From Falciphora oryzae (taxonomy: Eukaryota; Ascomycota; Sordariomycetes; Magnaporthales; Magnaporthaceae), in assembly GCA_000733355.1 (NCBI GenBank), contig JNVV01000016.1, positions 186,001 to 250,000 of the forward strand: DNA of 64,000 bases, written 5' to 3'. Positions 1-12,186 of this stretch are shown here, piece by piece; positions within the stretch are counted from its first letter, which is position 1, and the number at the start of each line of letters is the position of its first letter. Under the pieces are notes generated by a model that did not search any database, was not told where the DNA came from, and saw only the letters and a list, made by a program, of their open reading frames with translations. The position numbers and the translations under genes are program-made.

Positions 1-161
1 AGGACCTCGACCGCGTCCGCGGCGCCGACGACTTCCGTGGCGCCGACGCCGTCCCCATGCTGGTCCACGCCCTGAGGCAGGGCGCCTCCATGTTCTCGCC
101 GCGGGACCAGGAGCGCATCGTGGCCGCCGCCGCCGACAAAACCCAGCAGCCGTCCAAGTGA
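1..161 (+). CDS. RSA3: C-terminal end of Rsa3-like ribosome assembly protein (partial)
   Basis: An open frame runs from the left window edge to a TGA at 159-161, about 52 codons. The peptide contains the block DFRGADAVPMLVHALRQG followed by a Ser-Pro-Arg-Asp-Gln-Glu stretch and an Ala-rich tail. This resembles the conserved C-terminal domain of fungal Rsa3, a nucleolar factor for 60S subunit assembly, where an acidic Asp-Asp-Leu-Asp segment precedes a Leu-x-x-Ala-Leu-x-x-Gly block. The start and most of the gene lie outside the window. It converges with the metalloprotease gene to the right. The identification rests on remembered family features over a short piece, so it is likely but not certain. 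Confidence 0.65.
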   Translation, partial: DLDRVRGADDFRGADAVPMLVHALRQGASMFSPRDQERIVAAAADKTQQPSK

Positions 162-1981
162 GGCAGGCAGGCAGGCGGATGGGGCACGTGTCCGCGCTCG
201 CGCTGGGTGTGTTGATGGGTGATGAGAATGATTTTGGACTTGGGTTGGATCTTGGAACCCCTGGGAGTCGAGGGCAGCATCGCAGCTCCGATGGCGATGT
301 CTCCTCGGTTCTGGTCGGGTCCCGCTCCATGAAGCATCGGCGACGGCATGCGTCTTACCGACCGCAACCCCTGAATGAGGCACCGATATCCACCGCCGCC
401 GGATCCATCTCAACGAAACTACCTGGTCTGCCGCGTATCTATCGGATGCTGTACCGGGAACCTTGAATGATACCGACTCTCCCAGGACGGTCTTGGACTG
501 CCCAATCACTGTCACGGGACCTGCCAGAGCCAGCATTCTGTACATAACCAAGACAGACCGCAAGCCGCCTCACGTGAGAGGAGCCGGACCACGGTTTCCG
601 AGTTCCGCCTCGCGTACCCGGAAAGTGCCCATGGCATCTACCCACCTCACAGCCAGCCTCTTCTCCACCGAGTACCACAGGTCCCCGATTCCCCCTGGAA
701 CACATGCGCATGTACTGGCCTCACAAGCATACCTACAACACCCGCCTCCCCAGCTTCGTGCAACAGACATGAAATTAGACCTTTATTAATGCCTATCCCC
801 CCGCCCGGGGATACCCCCCTCTGATTCCATTACGCTACCTTCTCATGGCTCCCTTCGTGCCCGGCAATGCAATCAACCCCCGAGCACTGCCGTGAGAGTG
901 AGACATTGGAGACGGGCGAAACAATAATGGAAAGAAATCATATGCTTGTCGTATGCTGCAGAGTGTGGTCTTCAACACGAGACCGAGACTAGTAGCGATA
1001 AAAAGGAACATAAGAAACCCCGAACCCAATGCTTTGCTTGCGTGTGCCAAAATGCATGCCTTATTTTTTTTCCCACCGAGTAAAACACGGGAAGGACAAG
1101 AAACACAAAAACAAAAACAAAAAAGATGCCAGTAATTATTCGACAACGCGCCGCCCTATCCATCGACCCATCTGCGCATGTTCCAACTGGCCGGCGCAAA
1201 AAACACAAGCGCCGGTGCAATATCCTTCTTCGACATGTAACCCCAGCCCGAGCCAAGTTATTAGTCCTGCCAGAAAAGGCGATAGCGATACAAACAGGTT
1301 CCATTGGGGCGGCCGCTGGCATCTGCCCCGCGAGCAAGAATTTGGTGATTAAGATGGTGATCGTTGCATCCGCGAGTAATCGACCATGGTGCGTGTGTCG
1401 ACAGCCAGGAGTCTCAGCCGGGAAGGTATGCTTCAAAAACAAAGAAAGAAAAATGCAATGGCTAAGAATGGGTATCAAGCCAACCCTAATATGTACGGTA
1501 AGGCCCCGGTAATAGGAAAAAAAATAAGTAACAAGGAACGTTCGAAAGAAATAAAGGGGTTGGAGAGTCATCCGATGTCGTTGTCGGCGAACCAAGACGA
1601 TGGAGCGGCGGCAAGACCAGGTGCTCAAAAGCCCCAAGGCCGATATCTGTGTGGGCCCAACAGTTGGAATCTAAGGTCCGCCGGGGTCTGTTGTGTGTGC
1701 GCGTGGTGTCGGAAGTTGCGTGTTCGGGGTGGGGTTTTCTGCGTATGCGAGTGTGTAGTGGTGTGTGTTGGAGGAATCCTTATTTTACCAAGTCGACGGA
1801 GCGTTCGCCTCGAGATCATCCACGACGGTATAGGATGGAGAACCTGTCTGCCCACGTGTCAGGGCCGCAGCTGCCAGCAACGCCGCAGATTCGGAAACCA
1901 TTTGGAGGCACCAGGTGTGTTCTGTCAAGAATCCAGCATGTTAGCAATGCGGTGGCTTCGGGAGCACAATAAAGGGTTGAC
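162..1981. other. Intergenic region, no gene recognised
   Basis: This 1.8-kb stretch lies between the converging Rsa3-like and metalloprotease genes and should hold both 3' UTRs. Open frames here are short, overlap on both strands and resemble no family. The only notable texture is a G/T-rich tract around 1685-1770 and A-rich patches near 1090-1125. Confidence 0.6.
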
Positions 1982-4451
1982 TTACAAGCTAACCCCTGTG
2001 CTGGCCGGCACGCCGAACCAGGGAGACCTCCTGTTCTGATCTGTCAGGATCTGTATGGCGTTGATCCAGTGGCCCGACTTCACCTTGAAGCCGGCCAGCT
2101 GCTCACCACGAAGGATGTTCATGTCGAAAGTGTCGCCCCCGGGCTTGCCGCCCTTGTTTCCAAAGAGCTGCCGCGACTCGTCGTCATAGACAAACTCGAT
2201 TCCATTCAGGTACTGGCCGTGGTACACGACGAAGCGGCGCAGAATCCTGCCCTTGTTCTCGTCGCTCTGCTTTCGTGCCGTCGTAAAGACGACCTGGTCC
2301 TCGGCCGAGCCCTCGAGGTTCGAGAGCCCCAGCCTGGTGCTCCGCCAGATGGTCCGCCCGTCGACCTTGAAGCTCGAGTCGACAGACGCCAGCCTGCCAA
2401 AGTCGGCTGTCTCAAAGACGCCGCCGCCGTAGGACCTGGCCACGAGCCGGAATGGCGCGCTGCGTTTGCCTTGCGGTAGCCTGTAGCGGAGCTCCTTCTC
2501 GCGCAGCATAGTGGAGCGCACATCGCGGTCGTACGTAACGGTCTCGCAGCACTCCTCCTGGCCATTGGGGTATAGCTCGACATGCGAAAGGCCGGCCTGC
2601 GATGTGATCATGATGGAGTCCGGGTCCGTGGGCCAGGCCACGACGCTCGGATCGGACGACAGGTTGTCGATCGAGACCTGGAAGCAGGGGTGCACCCGCA
2701 GGGCCAGGTAATCAAGCCACGTCCAATGACACTCCTCCTTGTCAGCCACGGGGCCGCCCTTCTCCTTGGTCCTGGTGCAGAAGGCCTCGCGGCTGACGAA
2801 ACTCCGGTGGAGCCGCACGTAGTCCCGCGCCATTACGCCAGACGGGCGATGCGGCAGGCCGAACAGGTGACCGACCTCGTGCAGGTGTGCGCCGATGCCG
2901 ATGTTGCACGCCTCCCAGCTGCTCCCGGCCTCGCGGCAATCGTTGGCCACGAGCTTCGAATCTGTCGGGTTGCAGTCGGTAAAGCACGCCTCAACCTCCT
3001 CCAGGCATGTCGGGTAGCTCCACAGGCTGTGCGACCCGAACAGCGCCACGTTTGTCTGGCCATCGCCGCCTCCCAGCGCCGCGTGGCCCGTGATCAGCTG
3101 GGCCGTGGTGTCCCAGTGCGAGTCCAACATCAGCGCGGCCACGTACGTCTTCTGGCCCGTCTGGGCCTTGAAGTACCCCTTGATAGCGTCCATGGCAATC
3201 CCGAAAAGCCCGTCCCTACTGCTTGCTTTGTCGTTCTGCTGTGCGATGTCGGCGTCCCGGATCTCGGCAACCGTCTTGTCCATCTCGATGACGTGGACGC
3301 GTGCCTCGGAGCGCATCGTGCCGTTTTCGCGGTCCCGAGCGTTGGACGTCCCATAGGTCCACTCCTCCTCGAACCGAAACGACCTGTGTTCTATGACGCC
3401 ACCGGCCGTGCGCGGCGAGTCGGTCCGCATCTTCTCCTCCAGGGCGTGGCGGGCCATCTGCTCACCGGTAAAGGCCTGCCACAGGTAAGCGGCCATCCTG
3501 AACTTGCGGATGGCGGTGTCGAGTCCGTTCCCCTCGCGGTCGATCCTGCTCGGGATCGAGTCAAACGTCCTCGACGAGTCCTTGGCAACCAGAATGGCCA
3601 GCTGGAGGGGTGGAGAGTTGGTCGTCGGCACGTAGTTAACAGTAATCCAGGAGGAGTTTTGCTGCTCCGAGCGAGTATGCTTGGGGCCGGCGTAGTCAAT
3701 CCGAAGTCGGTTGGTACCCGGAATCAGAGGGACCAGTGCCTTGAAGTTGGAGGCGCAGACAGGGAAGTCAATAGAGGGCATCTGGTTGTTCTGGTAGTGG
3801 ATGGTCACTGTGCCGTCGACCAGCTTTCCTGGTTCGCCAACCTCACCCCGCAGTGCCAAGACTTTTTGGTGGACCTAGATGCAGTTTGGTTAGCGGCCAT
3901 GGACGACTCGGCGGGAGGAACCAAACACCACTTACAAACACCCTGTCCTCGAGGTTTGTGAGTCGAGGAGCATACTTGCCCCGTGGCGGGCGCGGTGCTG
4001 GGGGCGACATGCCACCCGGGCCGAACATGCTATAGCGGTTCAGGTTGGTGCCGGAGCCGTGGCCGCTCAGGGGCGGGCGGGCGGCGATGGGATAGGGGCC
4101 ATCGACGTCACCGCTGGCGAACTTGAGGTTGATGGCCGGGTCGGACTGGGCCGAGATGGAGGGCGGGGTGATGGAGCCGCTGGTGGGAGCCGTGCCGTTG
4201 CTAGCGGCGTCGGCGTCGCTCGAGGACTCGGACGACTCGGGTGCCCGGAAGCTCTGCCTCGAGGCCCGGCGCAGGCTCTTGAGGGCGTTGAACAGAGGCG
4301 CCATGGCCGGCTTGCCTTTGTCCCTGGGCCCCCGGGACTCGTGCGCCTTCTCGAATGCTGCGGGAGTCAACACGAGGTCGTGGCCGGCCAATTGGCGAGA
4401 ACTGGGGTCTGTAGGCGCGGGAGTGCGAGAACGAGAGCGTTTGGAGAGCAT
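1982..4451 (-). CDS. HExxH zinc metalloprotease with C-terminal jacalin-like domain
   Basis: Two exons, 4451-3936 and 3874-1982, give 802 codons plus stop. The 61-nt intron has a GTAAGT donor, a GCTAACC branch site and a CTAG acceptor, all in phase 0. The first ~170 residues are Ser/Pro-rich and disordered. The middle carries HEVGHLFGLPH at about residues 504-514, the zinc-binding HExxHxxGxxH signature of metzincin-type peptidases, with several Cys residues nearby. The last ~150 residues (Gly-Gly-Lys-Pro-Gly-Gly, then a Gly-x-Trp-x-x-x-Ile-Gln end) look like a jacalin-type beta-prism lectin fold. This layout matches the fungal putative zinc metalloprotease family typified by yeast YIL108W. 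No signal peptide is visible, so it is probably cytosolic. Substrates are unknown. The ATG is the first Met of the open exon that gives a credible N-terminus. Confidence 0.85.
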
Positions 4452-7400
4452 TGGTGTGGTTGTTTGGTGAAGCGACCAATGCAGAAAGTCAACAAACACC
4501 AGCCAACCCGGGCGCGCACACGTGGGGGCCAAACACCCGTCAAGAAAGCCGCTGCACCCGGGCGTAGGTGGGTTTGGTTTTTTAGACAAGGAAAAAAAGA
4601 ACAGGAACAAGCGAGAGGTGGGAGAGACAAGCCCACTTATGGGATGATTGGCGTCTGTTCGCGGCGAGGGAGAACAACAGCAGCAACACAAGCAGCCGAC
4701 AGCAACGACGGCAGCAAACGAGTACACGGCAGAAGACAGGGAGAAAGTAACATACGACAGGCGGGGCAGGAGATCAAGAAGAATAAAAGATTAAAAGCGC
4801 AAGACTGAAGGAAAATGACGACGAGGAAAAAGGAGAAGGATGGAGGTGTGAAGTGGCCGGACCGAGCCTGCCGGGCCTTGCTTGCAGAAACAATGGAACT
4901 GGGATTTGACGGATACGGGAAGCAAGAAATCGGTACGTACCTGTCAAGCGGTTGCAAATCTCGCGGTCGCCGCGACCCGGCACAACCTTGCAGGCGGCCG
5001 CTGTGCTAAGGCACTTGCGGGCACTTGCGCTTGACTTGACTTCAGGAGCGGATGTCAATCAACCCACTCAAGGTCCCCACCGCCCTAGGTGAGCTGTGCG
5101 TGCTGCTATGCTAGCCCGACTAGCAGACTCGATACCCTGCTCTGCTGAGGTTGAACACCCTCCGACGCGCGCACTGGTGTCACATAGAAAAAGTAAAAGA
5201 AAAAGAAAAAACGACTGGCAGATGGACGGCTTTTTCAGTAGCGCCGGGCCAGATGATATTTACTGTGAAGTGTCTGGTCAGTCCAGCAGGATATTTGTTT
5301 AGCATGACTGCCCACTGGCCCTGAATCGAAAGACCAACCAACCCACCTAGGCACAGGGCGGACCGGGATCAGGCGCGAGGGCTAACCGGCAATTAAGCAG
5401 CACCAACTGGATCCCTTGGCGCTCAATGTGGAGGCTGGCACGCTGCCACCATGAGCTATCGATGACGTCGACTGTTTCGAGTCGGACCGTGGTCGAGATT
5501 GCTGTGCAAACCGGAGGAGGGGACAGGCCCGGAGTCCACGATGGATGTGGCAGGAAGCCCGGAAGGGATAATAAACAAATGGTGACGATGATGGATGCAG
5601 ATTTAAAAGAAGGTAATAAGGAGAAAGGTCACTGAAATCAAGTGATGCAGCAGCACACAGCAACAAGACAAGACAAGACCGAACACGCTGCTCGGCTAGC
5701 CACCTCGCAGGAGACCGAAGCTGGATATCCCCTCAAGCCCCGAGTCCGCTTGCGCGTTTGAGAAGATCGGGCTACCTATCCGGGCACCTTTTCCAGGCTT
5801 ACAGGCTGTACCTGTCGAGCAGACTCCGGGTGTGTGTCGATCAAAGACGGTGTCCGGAGCTTGACATGCAAGTGTGCCCACTTTTTTTTTTTTTTTTTTT
5901 TCTTATGGCTGCAAGACCAAGACAAACAACGACGAGGATCGGAGGAGCCGCTGCGTGGGAGACACGACGGGAGATGACGGCTCAGGCGTGGCGGGTGGGC
6001 CCCCTAGTCTCGACAAAGGTGGGCGGCGGGTGGGATCCAACACCCCGGCAAACTTGGCAAGCCCGATGGAAGCGTCTTTTGTTCGCGGCCGACAGTGATA
6101 GGGTAAGCGAGAGGTTCGACTCGACGGGAACCCAAGTCGGAGGGCGGCAAAGAGATATGGCAAGGTTGATACGTGGATCGGCGCGCCGGGGCCACGAGAC
6201 AGGCACGACAGAGGATCCCTCTTATCAGGGCGACCAGGATGGGCTTGGACGTGGGACTCTGGCTGCTTTTTGTCCGCGTCGTGCTGGCGATAGGCGCCCG
6301 ATATCGAAGCAGGCGCTCTCACCCTCCGTGGCAGGCTGGGCGGCCAGCCCGGGTTATCCGTGACAGGCAAAGCCCCGAAACAAACGCGCCAGCCTTTCCT
6401 CGGGCTGCCTTGGTCGCCGCAGTCTTAGTCGCTGCGCCGCAGGCGAAACACAGCAAGCGGCGCGACTGACTAGAGCGAGAAAAACAATACCAGATACGTT
6501 AGACCGGCAGGTCCTGCAGTAGGATGCAGAGCCACGAAGCAAGCCGCGGGCCGAAACGCCCCAAGAAAGCGCTGCATGGGTCATTGATCTCACCAAAGCT
6601 CTATCACTGCCTCGGGATTCCTGCTGCTGTGGCTGCAGGAGGTGACTCGGGGTTACGTAGACGGATTCGTCAGAGGCGCAGAACGACTCGGACGAGAGAT
6701 AGGGGAGAGTCCAGGCCGGGGCAGACTAGGACGAGTGGACGTGGTCTGGTGGACTGGATTGAGGACCTGCCACCACCGCCCGCCGTCACTCGGCCGGATT
6801 CGATATGATTTTATTTATTTTTCCCTGTCCGCTCTGCGCTGTGTGGCCCACCCCTGTCCTGGCCTTGCGATACGGGGAAACAAGAAATGGGCCGTCGTCG
6901 TCCCCCCTGCCCTGGACAGCCGCTGAGCAAAAAATAAATAGAAAAAAAGTGGCTACCCAGCGGGAAGGGAGGGTTGCGTGCGGGCGGCGTTGGCGACATT
7001 TGGGAAGGATGATGCATGCAACGAGATTTTTAATTTACGAGGAGCGACACGGCGGGAGGCTCTTGGCTCGGCTGCCCCAAAAGGGGAGCACACGAGTGGG
7101 CTGACTCTGACACAGTCTCTCTCTCAATGGCTCGGTGGCCCGCACCGCGCCGGCATAGAACATTATCAAACTGGATTGGATTTCGACTCTGGCGCCTTCC
7201 GCCTTCGTCCCAAATGTCACCTGCTCTATCGACATCCACGGACGAAGAAGAAAAGAACCGGCAAGCGTGCAAAAGCCAAACACCAGACAAGAATGCATCA
7301 TGAATCACGCGCTCGTCGCAACTAGATTTGATACCCAGTCCCGTCACCTAATTGGCAGACGGCTGTGCGGTCGTCTCCTCTCTAGACAACGCCGCTTCGT

Positions 7401-10400
7401 CTGTTCGCCGCTTCGGCTATGGCAGCCGGGCCCAGACAAGATTAGACTAGACCACATGCGCTACGCAACAGCTTTGGTCTGACACTATTGTCAGATAGAT
7501 CGGCGAGAGAAGGCCGATGCGAGCCTGGCTAGCCCATATGGTTCCCTCTGCCCGGACGTCGACCAGCCTTCATGCCATGCCGCTGCAACTGAAAACGGGC
7601 GGGGTCTGCCGGAACAGCAAACGAACAGGACGACAGGCAGACTGCAAAGGAGACACAAAGCAGATGGGAATTTCGGTTGCACATGTTGCCGCTGACGCCG
7701 TGCAACGCATCGCGACATGGCGCTCTACCGGCCGGAGTCTGTCTGGGAACCCGCATGAGATGGACACCGCCTGGAGGCTACTGCCGAGATAATGCCTACG
7801 TGCATGGTCTGAAGCAGTACACGATATGCAGTGCGGCCTCTGCGATGCACACGTACAGCACAAACACATACATACCCACGAACAAAAGGGTCGGCACAAG
7901 TTGGGGAGAAAGGGCGAGTATGATGGAAGACCGATATGGGTGCATCTGGCGGCCTGCAGTGTTACCGCATCACGGCGTCAGCTTGCCGCAACACTTTCCA
8001 GTACTGCCGGTCTCTTCCCCCACCCTTGGCCAGCTCGCCAGGTTTTATTGCATGCGGGGTCGCCCGTGTTGACGCCCTCGACGGGTTTTACGAGTTGATC
8101 AGCGGTATTATCCCCGCAGAGGTCTTGGGCGAATACGAGGCGTTGGGTGGGTGTGGTGGACCCGGCATCTGTGTGCGTGTATGAGTGTGTGTGATGGTGA
8201 TGTGTAAGCTGTATGTCTCAATGGGGAGCACAGCCGAACAAACCACCGGGTCCAACTAGACACCGAAAACGGCCGGATGCAGCGCTTGTCAGTTCGTCGC
8301 AGATAAATACCATGCGCCTCCCACACACCTTCAGCTGTCGATCCCCAGGACTGTGCCTTTTCCGGAGTCCCGAACAGCAAGCAACCACCGCACTAGACCA
8401 GCAGCCCAGTTTTCCGAGCCGGCGACCGACGCGTGTCAACGTTCGCTATCGCAGCGAATGTCGTCTTGTGGCGCCTTTCCGCTTTCCGCTAGTGCGCGCC
8501 GTCCGTTCGGGGTGCTCTTGTTCTTTGCGACCAATCGCTGGTGCACTAATCCGGGCGTTTGGCTCAAGCTGCCCAGCCAACGGCGCCGGGTGGGGGCAGA
8601 CTTTGCGCTCACGCAAAATTGAAAAGAGCAAAAAAGAAGGGCGCAAAACTTGCCTTGGCCCAGGCGTTGCAGGGGGTAAAGCAAGGCGGGGCAGGGTGGT
8701 GCAGCCAGCTCGCATTTCATGGAAAGTGGGGGGCTCTCATTGGTGCATCGTGCAAGCTTGACTGATACTGATACGCCACGCCAGGGATTTAAATTGCTTT
8801 TTCTTGTGAACGGGCCTCACCCCTGACTGGCTCCTTGTGACGTCGGCCCTGGGGCGATGGCCTCGCCGGCACCGAAATCTCGTTATCTCTATCGCTCGGC
8901 CACTATTTGAACGCGGACGGGCGCACTATAACTGGCCGGCTAACGCCACATAGTCTTTTCAACCCAAGCCCTTGTCACTGGTTCCACGGCAAAGGTAACG
9001 ACACTCTCGGCTTGCTGTCGTTGAACCAGACGCATGAAGCTGACCGCTGCCGTCTTTTATATTGTGCCATCTGGTTGCCAGCCAGTCTACATCTCGCCGC
9101 CCTTTGATAGGAAAGGACCACAGCCGCGCCGCTCTTGACGCCGATAGCGTTCGGCACGGCGTCTGTGGGAGGCGTCTATAGGCTAGAGAACAGTCACCGT
9201 TCCGGAGGCTAGTCTTCTTCCGCACAGCTCTCACATCCTTGCCCATGTTGACACACCACTGGACCGTCGTGAATGCGCTTCACGTGGTGTGACGCTTGTC
9301 TTGCTGTTGGTGAATGTTTGTGCTGCGATAGATAGGCTGTCCAGTCGCCGCCTTGAGAGTTGCGCATGCACCCGCCCGTTTCTTCTCGAAGCGCCTTTCT
9401 TTGTGGAGCCCGTGGCTACGCCCTCAATGGCAGCGGCTCAAACGCTGGGGAGGAGGTCCGGGAGTCATGGCTCTCTGCCATCGGGGTTGCCTCTTCCACA
9501 GTGGCTTGACGTGTAGGTTTCCGTCGAGTTTGACCCGCCGTGCTGAGTCATGGTGTTCGCGGCTCGGTGGCTTTGATATCAAAAAGGTAGATTGGTCCTG
9601 ATATCATCGATCGCACACAATGCCTTGTCGCATGTTTGCAGTCGCCCGATGGTTCGTGCCACCCGCCGCCCATGGAGGGTGCTGTCTTCTGCAATTGATC
9701 TAGGCCATTGAAATAACATTGATTGAACGAGTCGGTCTGCACAATGGCTTTGGTGCGACGATAAAAAAAAAAAAAAAAAAAAAAAAACAGCCCAGTCCAG
9801 TCGGTCCACGAGGGCGATGGACGGTCGCGAAAAGGGGTCTCTTGAGTCTGTGAAGGCTGCTCGTTCGATCGGCCGCCCTGATTGATCAATCGAAGCACGC
9901 ACCTCGACGTGCCCAGTTCCCCGTCGCAGGCGGCAAATTAGTGGCCCTTGCACGCACCGCCCCCCTGTAGCCGTGCTGTGTGCCGTGCGCCTTCAGCGGC
10001 CCTCCCTATAGGCTAGACCCGAATCGTGAGCCCCAGCCCAGGAGCTCAATTCACCCCGGCAATCCCAGCCCTGGGAGTGGCACGTTCCAGCTGATGGCGC
10101 TCACCTAATCTCCCTCCTTTTGGCTGACCAGGTGCCGGTTTCCACAGGAATGAGAATTTCTTGGGGCGGAGAAGGTGGGCGTCCTAACGACGAGTGTGAA
10201 GCGGCGACCTGACGAAGGAGGCGACCACCTGGACTCCTCCACCCTTTTTTTTCTTCGCTTCCAGCAAGCACTCCCAACGGTCCAGATCTGCCTAATTTTC
10301 GCCAGAGCTGCCAATTCACTCCTTTTGCAACCTTTGCTGCTTACCCTTACTAGCACCTTGATACTGCGCACATTACCCAACCATACGACTTTTAACTTCT

Positions 10401-10662
10401 GCTCTGGTCTTGCGTCTCACCTCGGCTCAGTCCTTCCTTCTGCGCCAGCAGGCGCCAGTGCGAGTCCGACGACATCCAATCATCTCATTTGCTCGACCAC
10501 CACCACCATTCTCTTCCGCCCACCTACACCACCACCTCGACCGACACCCTCCCCGACTTCCACGCCCACCAGTACCAAAACCTGGCGAGGTAGGGAGGGG
10601 GGACTCTTCCGACCACCACGACACCCATACCAACTCGTACTAGAGAACCATCACCAACTCCG
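4452..10662. other. 6.2-kb intergenic region between divergent genes, no gene recognised
   Basis: This stretch lies between the starts of the metalloprotease (-) and the Whi5-like gene (+). It contains only short overlapping open frames on both strands, none with a recognisable domain or a convincing exon chain. A T20 tract (5882-5901) and an A25 tract (9763-9787) are present. The last ~400 bases before the Whi5-like start are C/T-rich and Pro-like in all frames, as expected for a fungal promoter and 5' UTR. A non-coding RNA or a small unrecognised gene cannot be excluded. Confidence 0.55.
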
Positions 10663-12186
10663 ATGGCGAGCACAATGACCATGTCGTCCACCTCGATTTC
10701 CTTCTCGAGGCAGCCTGATGCCGTGGCTGACAAGGTCCTGAGGAGGGCCGAGCTAGGAAAGGTTGGTTTGTCTCTCTTTTCAACCTTGCGCCACCGCTAA
10801 AGTCGTCGTCCCTTTTTTCCTCCCCCGCCGACTAACCAACCTTGGCAACTACAGATGGCCCGGAGACTTCAGAACAGCCTCGCGCTCGCAAAATTCAAGA
10901 CGACGCACGGCCTTGAGGAGCTGACCCTCGACTCCCTCGAGCCGAGGTTCGAGGAGGAGAGGCGGCGCCGGCGCATGCTGGCAGAGGGCGACATGCTCTC
11001 CGACTCATCCAGCAGCAGCGCCTCGGACCTGCCCTACTACCCCACCTCGTCCTCGGGCAACCGCGCCCTCATGAGCTCGCCGCTCAAGGCCGCCGGGCCC
11101 ATCTTCTTCTCGGACGCCATCGGGCCCAGCAGCGGCGGCGGCAGCACCGGCCACCACCGTAAGCGCACCTACATGGCGACCTTTGACGGCGGCAGCCAGC
11201 AGCCTCCGCACTACGCGACCCTGTCGAGCCCCAGCAAGCGCTTCCGCTCTTCCCCCACCCCGCGCAGGGCCTTCAACCCTGCCGCCGCAGCAGTAGCAGC
11301 AGTCGGCGGCGGGAACCTGGAGCTCGGCGGCGGTGGCTACGGCGGCAACTCGACCTGGCGCCACCACAACCAGTTGGCGCGATCGTCGCCCATCAAGCCG
11401 CGCCGCCAGCAGCACTTCACCACCTCGACGGGGCCGGACGTGTCGCTATTCAAGGGTTCGCACCGCATCTCGGAGGCCCTCGTTGTGTCCTCACCGCCAC
11501 CCGTCAACTACGCCGCCAATCTGTCCGACGATGACGACGACCTGCTGCCCGCTCACTCGTTCGCGCTGCAGAACGGCGGCGACCCCGATGCCTTTAGCAA
11601 CCACAGCGGCGCGGCGGCGACCGCAGCGGCCATGCGCTCCTCACCGCCCCAGACGCCGCCAATGCGCAGCAGGAGTCTGGCCCGCAACAGGGGCGGCAGG
11701 AGTAACAAGGGCGACGGCGGCGAGGATGGTGCGCAGCAGCAGGGCGGGGCCGGCAACAACGGCAAGACGGGCGAGGACGCGGCCGACCTGCTGCTGTACC
11801 TCGCGGCCTCGCCATCGCCAGCCACCAGGTCCGCTGCGAGACACGCCGGCAGCTTCTCAGCGGCGGCGGCGGCTCGGATGGACCCACCGTCGACGCCGCC
11901 GCCAAAGACGGCCGGCGGCGGAGGCGGAGGCGCAGGAGGCGGGATCGGCAGCGCGGGCGGCGGGATGGCGCTCCCGTCGTCCATGATGACGACACCCGGA
12001 GGCGGGAACCCGTTCCCGGCCACGCCGTCGTTCCAGACGTTCGATTTTGCCGATTTTGTCAACATCACGCCGAGCCCGGCGCCGGTGCAGAGGGGCCACA
12101 AGACGCCCGTGGTGCTCGGCGGCGGCGGCGGCAGGACCCCGATCAGCGAGACGAGGAGGCGGCTTACGTTTGACGATTTCCCCTGA
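10663..12186 (+). CDS. Whi5/Nrm1-family G1/S transcriptional repressor
   Basis: Exons 10663-10761 and 10855-12186 encode 476 residues. The 93-nt intron has a GTTGGT donor, an ACTAAC branch site at 10831 and an ACAG acceptor, in phase 0. Residues ~36-60 (LQNSLALAKFKTTHGLEELT) fit the Whi5/Nrm1 domain, a short helix that binds SBF/MBF-type transcription factors and holds G1/S genes off until cyclin-CDK phosphorylation. About 17 Ser/Thr-Pro pairs are spread through the otherwise disordered, Gly/Ala-rich chain, several with basic residues following, as expected for multisite CDK regulation. A second conserved-looking block near residues 426-442 (Phe-Asp-Phe-Ala-Asp-Phe then Ile-Thr-Pro-Ser-Pro) may be the motif contacting the transcription factor. 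Whether it acts on SBF-like or MBF-like complexes cannot be told from sequence. Confidence 0.82.

Noticed and set aside
2582..3961. 459-codon open frame on the + strand
   Set aside because: It is antisense to the metalloprotease exon; only the minus strand shows zinc-site and jacalin-like motifs and a spliced, continuous protein.
6060..6135. GGTTCGACTC resembling a tRNA B box
   Set aside because: The T-stem does not pair and no cloverleaf can be formed around it.
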